From assembly GCA_035578155.1 (NCBI GenBank), contig JAPWDM010000005.1, forward strand, positions 15,522,332 to 15,586,331: a stretch of 64,000 nucleotides of DNA, given 5' to 3'. This DNA is from Brachynemurus nebulosus (Eukaryota > Arthropoda > Insecta > Neuroptera > Myrmeleontidae). The position numbers and the translations under genes are program-made. Shown here piece by piece: positions 59,395 to 64,000 of the stretch. The notes under the pieces were generated by a model that saw only the letters and a list, made by a program, of their open reading frames with translations, was not told the origin of the DNA and made no database searches. The stretch's first letter is position 1. Each line of letters opens with the position of its first letter.

Positions 59395-60018
59395 AAATCA
59401 ATAAAAATAAAAATAAAAAAGTGGAAAAATTTAAAAAAATTTTTCATAAACAAAAGAAACTAAAAACTTTTTAGTTTGGATCAAAACCAATCAAATCAAA
59501 CAATGTCAAATATAGCAACTCGTTGGTTGTAGAAAAGGAAATACGTACATCACTAAAAATGATATACGAAAACGGAAATGTGAAACAACAAAATATCTGA
59601 AGACCAAACTTGCAATAGAGAACAGAAAAAGTAAAAGAAAAAACGAAAAATCATTTTTAGAAAAAAAAAAACATCTGTAAAAGCCACAAATCGCCTTATG
59701 AATTTGAATAGGTGAATTATAAGGCGATTTGTGGCTTTTATAGATTTTTTTTTTCTAAAAATGATTTTTCGTTTCTTTTTTTACTTTTTCTGTTCTCTAT
59801 TGCAAGTTTGGTCTTCAGATGTTTTTTTATTGTTTCACATTTCCGTTTTCGTATATCATTTTTAGTGATGTACGTATTTCCTTTTCTACAACCAACGAGT
59901 TGCTATATTTGACATTGTTTGATTTGATTGGTTTTGATCCAAACTAAAAGGTTTTTAGTTTCTTTTGTTTATGAAAAAATTCTTTAAATTTTTTCATTTT
60001 TATTTTTATTTTTAATTC
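59395..60018. mobile_element. Large palindrome, ~300-bp arms, 19-bp centre
   Basis: The left arm ending AAAGCCACAAATCGCCTTAT (59699) folds onto the right arm starting ATAAGGCGATTTGTGGCTTT (59719). Pairing continues with few mismatches through AAAAATGATTTTTCGTTT, ACTTGCAATAGAGAACAG, CGAGTTGCTATATTTGAC and GGTTTTGATCCAAACTAAAA. Arm similarity is high, so the inversion is fairly recent. The hammerhead-like motif lies just outside the left arm, suggesting that a Penelope-type tail was inverted onto itself. Confidence 0.85.
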
Positions 60019-60984
60019 CTCATTTCTTTGAGTTATTACAATTCCCAACGTAAAAATTCCGCTCTCATGCCACCTCTGCCCAAGTAAAGGGAAGAAAATT
60101 TAAAATTCTAATAAACAATGTCGAAGCATCGTGTTCTTTTAGGTCTGTGCTTTAAAATTTAATTGTATACGTGGTCTTATTTGTGAACCTAAATCGATGC
60201 CATACATTTTCGTACAAGTGTTATTTGATGTGTATGGCAATTGAACAATAGATTTGTACAACAGAATATCTACCTATAGTATTTTAACTATTGATTACAG
60301 AGATATAATATGCTACCATCATACTGTACGAACAAAAATGGGGTAAGAATTTTTTTTCTTTTTTTGAAAAATAGGTCAATACTCAACATATTAATAGACA
60401 CAAATACGGTAAAAAAGTCTGATCTCAAACATGGCGATGATGGCAGTTTTAAAATAATTTTTCATAATGACCGGTTCACACCGAAGTAATAAATAGTAAT
60501 GTACAAGTAGATTACATTTTAGATACCGTAATTGCGGGTTACTTGAGCCCTGTGGTGTAACGTGAGCCCAAAACGGAAAAAGTATTATTTTCTGTTTTGT
60601 GCTTATATTAGTCGGTAGTAGAAGTAAGTTAGATGTTTAGCTAGTAGGTAACAGCAATAGGTTTACGGTGTTTAAGTTTAGGTAGTTCTGAAAATTGACA
60701 CTAGAGGTGAGGCAAGTGTTGTTTACTCTCTGTTTGAAATTGATGTTTTGTTACGTTGCTAACTTTTGACTGTAAAAGTAATTGTGGTAGTCTACAAAGG
60801 AAGGTAAGTGTATAATTTTGTTACTTTGTTCATTACTAAACTAAATTCAGATATGTTCATCTGCCAACCATTCCGTTAATTTTTTAAATTAAGGTTTTGA
60901 TAAATCAGTAAAATAACCTTAAAATTAGGGTAACTTGAGCCCATTATAACTTTGGTATAAAATGGTGCAAGACTATAGCAGAAA

Positions 60985-61245
60985 TTCCTAAAAGTCCTAA
61001 ACCATTGGACAAGTTCGTTAACCAGACACGTCCGATGCCCAAAACATGTTATTTTTGGAAATTTTCATGAAAAAAATTAACTTTTTTCCAAAATTTCTCC
61101 TTATTCAAAAATTTTTACACTGTTGGAACGAGGAGAAAAAATCACACAAAAAAGGTCTTTAAACTATTACTCTATGTCAACTAGTTTCCGAGAAAAACTA
61201 ATTTTTGTAAACGGAAATTCGCTACGTTATGCAGGATGCTACGAT
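60985..61245 (+). repeat. Dispersed repeat family A, copy 4
   Basis: CAGAAATTCCTAAAAGTCCT, GACAAGTTCGTTAACCAGAC, ACGTCCGATGCCCAAAAC, GAGGAGAAAAAATCACAC, TTTCCGAGAAAAACTAAT and GTAAACGGAAATTCGCTACG follow the order of 36130-36425 closely. Confidence 0.7.
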
Positions 61246-61303
61246 AAGAGTATTGAATAAGTAAAGTTCCTTATATGTTTGTACAATGTTTTAATTAGTA
61301 ACC

Positions 61304-61457
61304 AACATCCTACATGGTCTCAAACTGTTTTCAAATGAAAATTACCTGAAAATTTAGGTTTGGGCTCAAGTTAATCTCAAGATCGGGTTACTTGAGCCCA
61401 AACCTAAATTTTCAGGTGATTTTCATTTGAAAACAGTTTGAGACCATGTAGGATGTT
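61304..61457. repeat. Near-perfect 154-bp palindrome
   Basis: AACATCCTACATGGTCTCAA at the left pairs with its complement at the right for about 70 bp. The centre contains the CTCAAGTTAA/TTACTTGAG copies of the host element's terminal motif. Confidence 0.92.
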
Positions 61458-61649
61458 AAAATCTAAAAAGCTATAAAATTTATGAGCCATAAGAAAAAGA
61501 TCCATATTATATAATAAACTAACCGTAGTCATATATAGATTAATATACTGAATTTCCTATCCCAAATAAGTATAACAGTTACGCTCAATTTTTGAAATTA
61601 TCAGATGATTTTCAAATCTGGGCTCAAGTAACCCGCAAACACGGTACCT

Positions 61650-61830
61650 ATGAGGCTATTATATTTTTCTGTCCTACTTATGCGTTCTAAATACTTGCGT
61701 TTTAATCTGTAAATTAGGGTAGGAGATGGAGTAAAATAAGCTCTGCGTTTAACCGGTCGATCGCAATTGACAGTTTGAACACCATGGTCAAGTCCATTAT
61801 ATATAGTTTGCTGATCCAAACCACGGATTT
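61650..61830 (-). other. Unrecognised open segment of ordinary composition
   Basis: The minus strand is open and reads GLDHGVQTVNCDRPVKRRAY and then FTPSPTLIYRLKRKYLERI. It is compositionally more protein-like than most open frames in this window. I do not recognise it, it has no copy elsewhere here, and no clear splice sites border it. It lies just outside the TA-flanked element. Confidence 0.2.
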
Positions 61831-63474
61831 TAAATAAACAAAAGTATTTATCCTAATTTGTGTTTTTACATATTTTAAAATTTTTTTGGCCCACCAAATA
61901 TTTTGGTATTTACAAAGCTTTGAGACTTAATCTGTTATTTAAAATATTGAATTTATTTTAAAGTCAGAAAAAAACTGTTTAACCGCCGGCCCATTTTAAT
62001 TCTTATTGAAACGTTTGCTGGAACCCTTAAAAAATTTTGATGTTAAGCTAAAAAATACTTTACCTAATGCCGAAAGAAAGTTTAATTATCAAAGAGCGTA
62101 CTAGCGAGCTGCACTATCGTTGATGGAACAAAGCGAAATATTTCCTCGAAAATAGGTTAAACAATTCTATACGTTTTAATGTTTTTAACTATTCCTTAAT
62201 TGACAAATACTCTATTGTGACATAATAGCTATATAAAAAAAACAGTAATAACTTTTTCAAACTAGTCAAAACTTTTTCATATGGGTGTAGGTTACCCTAC
62301 GTACAAACACATATAATAAAACTATAAAACATAAAACATGAAATCAAATACGAATATAATTGTTCTGTTACATTTATTCAAAAATATATCCACCCCCCAC
62401 CATCACTAGAACTACAGCCAGAGCAGCAAAAAAAATAACAACAAAATAACAAACAAAAAAACATCGAGACAAAAGAACAATTCTCTCCAACTACAGGCAC
62501 CTTTACACCCACCACGCCTGAATATGAAAAATGAGGGGTAAAAAACAAGATACAAGCGTTACAAAGTAGGCTTCATGGGCGTAGGGGGGGAGTGAGGATT
62601 GTTTGAAGATAGTATTATAGAGAAATATTCTGATCTGAATCAATATTAATACTGAATGAACTGAAAAATACAAAAAAAATTGTTTTGACATTTTTCGATA
62701 TTACTTTTATTTAAAAAAAAAAATTCAGTATGTATTTTTGTTTTGTATTGTTATCTTTAAAATCGAAAAAAGAGTACGGTATGAATTATGAAAAGTCTAT
62801 TGACATATAAAGATCGATGATAAATTAGAAAAAAGAAATTATAAATATTTATTATACCTATATCTGATATATTCCCGGGGTAGCGATAGAGTCTTATATT
62901 ATAATTTATTTTTGCTGATGTTATGAGAGATTTTATGATATAATATAGGTATATACTTTTGTTTTATTATAAAAATTATAAAGAAGGTTGGGATTGAAAT
63001 GAATGGCAGGAAGTTGTCACTCGAAATTGAAAGAAAAATTCATTAAAATTAAATTTTGAATGAAAAAGTCCAAATAATAATGGAAAATAGATACGTGGGA
63101 AGGATACGATTTGATCTGTAAATGAAGAGGTTAGATAAATCGGAAAGTCAAAAAAACTATTCTGAAACATTGTACGGTCAAATTTTTATGGTCAAGTCCA
63201 GTATATAATTATGTAAGTGGTGATCTGGTTGGATGTAGAAAAGGGTTCAAAAGATGTACTGCCGTTGAAGCTCATCTTGTCTGTATGACTTTTAACATCT
63301 TGAACGTCTCATAAAAATGAAAGGCTCACTCTCAGAATTGGTGCCTTTTCAATTACACTAGAAGAAAAATAAAGTAGATCAGAATTATGTAATTAATTGA
63401 AAATAATTTAACTTTGTGAATATGCATGATAATTATGATGAATATTTAATTTTATTAGTATTCATTTAAAAATT
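61831..63474. other. No gene recognised
   Basis: A/T-rich with purine-rich tracts at 62395-62470 and 63000-63180; nothing else supported. Confidence 0.4.
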
Positions 63475-63605
63475 GAAATATATTTTTACGAGCTAGCTTT
63501 CAGTTGATTAAACCATCATCAGATCGAATTTTAGTTCAATTCAAATTCTGTGTGACGGTCCTTTAACCAACTGAAAGTTAGCTCGTAAAAATATATTTCA
63601 TTTTT
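63475..63605 (-). mobile_element. Penelope-type tail in head-to-head inversion
   Basis: GAAATATATTTTTACGAGCT plus AGCTTTCAGTTG (63475-63510) is repeated in inverted orientation at 63568-63602 (CAACTGAAAGTTAGCTCGTA plus AAAATATATTTC). The left copy, read on the minus strand, carries a full hammerhead-like core; the right copy has only its 3' half. The ~60 bp between them is unrelated. Confidence 0.6.
63487..63526 (-). ncRNA. Hammerhead ribozyme-like core
   Basis: On the minus strand: CTGATGA, T, GGTT, a 5-base loop TAATC, AACT, GAAAG, CTAG, CTC, then GTAAAA. All core bases are present, helix II pairs GGTT with AACT, and the cleavage triplet is CTC. Helix III is minimal inside the palindrome AGCTAGCT, in the same design as the other motifs here but with a different helix III sequence. 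Helix I is weak. Confidence 0.55.
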
Positions 63606-63722
63606 TTAGATGAAAATTAACAAGTTAAATATTTCGCTATAATTAAGATCAGAATTAGAAGATCTTTGCGTTTACCAACTGTTACTATAGCTGAAAACTG
63701 AATTCCCAATAATAATAATACC

Positions 63723-63866
63723 TACAGAGTGTAAAACAAATAACTTTCGTCCTTTAGTGGGGTGACTCATAGTACCCTGTAGACACTAAGACCGCAGGAA
63801 TTTTTTCAGAATTAACAGTCGCGTCACCCCTCAAAAAGATAAGAGCTATTTCCTTTACACCCTGTA
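63723..63866. mobile_element. Short MITE with TACAGGGTG ends
   Basis: TACAGAGTGTAAAACAAATA at the left pairs with the complement of TATTTCCTTTACACCCTGTA at the right, and GGGGTGAC/GTCACCCC pairs further in. The 144-bp element is non-coding. Confidence 0.75.
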
Positions 63867-63878
63867 TATAATATATAT

Positions 63879-63959
<81 letters not shown>
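63879..63959. repeat. (AC)n(AT)n compound microsatellite
   Basis: About nine AC units followed by about 63 bp of AT. Confidence 0.97.
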
Positions 63960-63960
<1 letters not shown>

Positions 63961-64000
63961 TCCTCAAAACAAAATAAGGGCCATTTGAAAGTTTGTATTT

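Larger units (their letters stand above)
60526..61644. mobile_element. TA-flanked element with reiterated GGGTTACTTGAGCCC motif
   Basis: CCGTAATTGCGGGTTACTTG (from 60526) and the complement of CAAGTAACCCGCAAACACGG (to 61644) are inverted ends bordered by TA (60524-60525 and 61645-61646). The motif GGTTACTTGAGCCC or its complement recurs near 60552, 60930, 61348 and 61385. Inside are a 154-bp near-perfect palindrome (61304-61457) and a piece of repeat family A (60985-61245). No transposase was recognised. It resembles the element at 38058-38998 in style. Confidence 0.75.

Overview
This 64 kb window is eukaryotic, AT-rich and contains no intact protein-coding gene that I can recognise. It has long (AT)n arrays, no operon-like gene packing, and decayed transposons of nearly every class common in arthropods: hAT, Tc1/mariner, pogo-like, piggyBac-like, PIF/Harbinger, Helitron and Penelope-like elements. 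The most likely source is an insect (inference from repeat content only). It reads as an intergenic or intronic repeat graveyard. Almost every long open frame is an accident of low-complexity or repeat sequence. The few real coding traces are short transposon pseudogenes, and I found some of them by translating frames that have no long ORF.

Layout. 0-6 kb: a hAT element with a perfect 8-bp target duplication (904-1737), a Helitron 3' end (about 2087), two copies of an ancient repeat (family A), and a second hAT element (4987-5765) that keeps the first 54 codons of a transposase. 6-14 kb: mostly featureless, with microsatellites. 14-21 kb: foldback, pogo-like, Harbinger and piggyBac-like elements, a 38-bp minisatellite and a hAT-like element. 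21-25 kb: a Penelope-like remnant with a hammerhead-ribozyme core, a degenerate ~160-bp repeat, and an inverted second copy of the 5 kb hAT family. 25-35 kb: several inverted-repeat elements and a Harbinger element with a frameshifted transposase fragment. 37.8 kb: one tRNA-like gene. 38-45 kb: a pogo-like element, then a three-level nest of elements 5 kb across. 45-50 kb: Penelope remnants with a GIY-YIG endonuclease fragment and tandem 161-bp repeats, several MITEs, and a short Helitron. 50-55 kb: a mariner MITE, a pogo-like element with a zinc-finger fragment, and a Tc1 element inside another element. 55-64 kb: another GIY-YIG Penelope fragment flanked by inverted arms, a ~620-bp palindrome, a large TA-flanked element, and one more hammerhead-like motif at the window end.

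The most notable theme is a set of hammerhead-ribozyme-like motifs (about 17.5, 23.7, 45.4, 48.1, 59.4 and 63.5 kb). All lie in Penelope-like tails or in tail-like sequence. They share a very short helix III, palindromic in several copies. In at least three places the sequence downstream of, or including, the ribozyme is repeated in inverted orientation upstream. Ribozymes in Penelope-like elements are known. The diversity within one window and the repeated inverted architecture are what merit a second look. A second theme is a set of short-inverted-repeat elements in which the terminal motif recurs several times inside the element.
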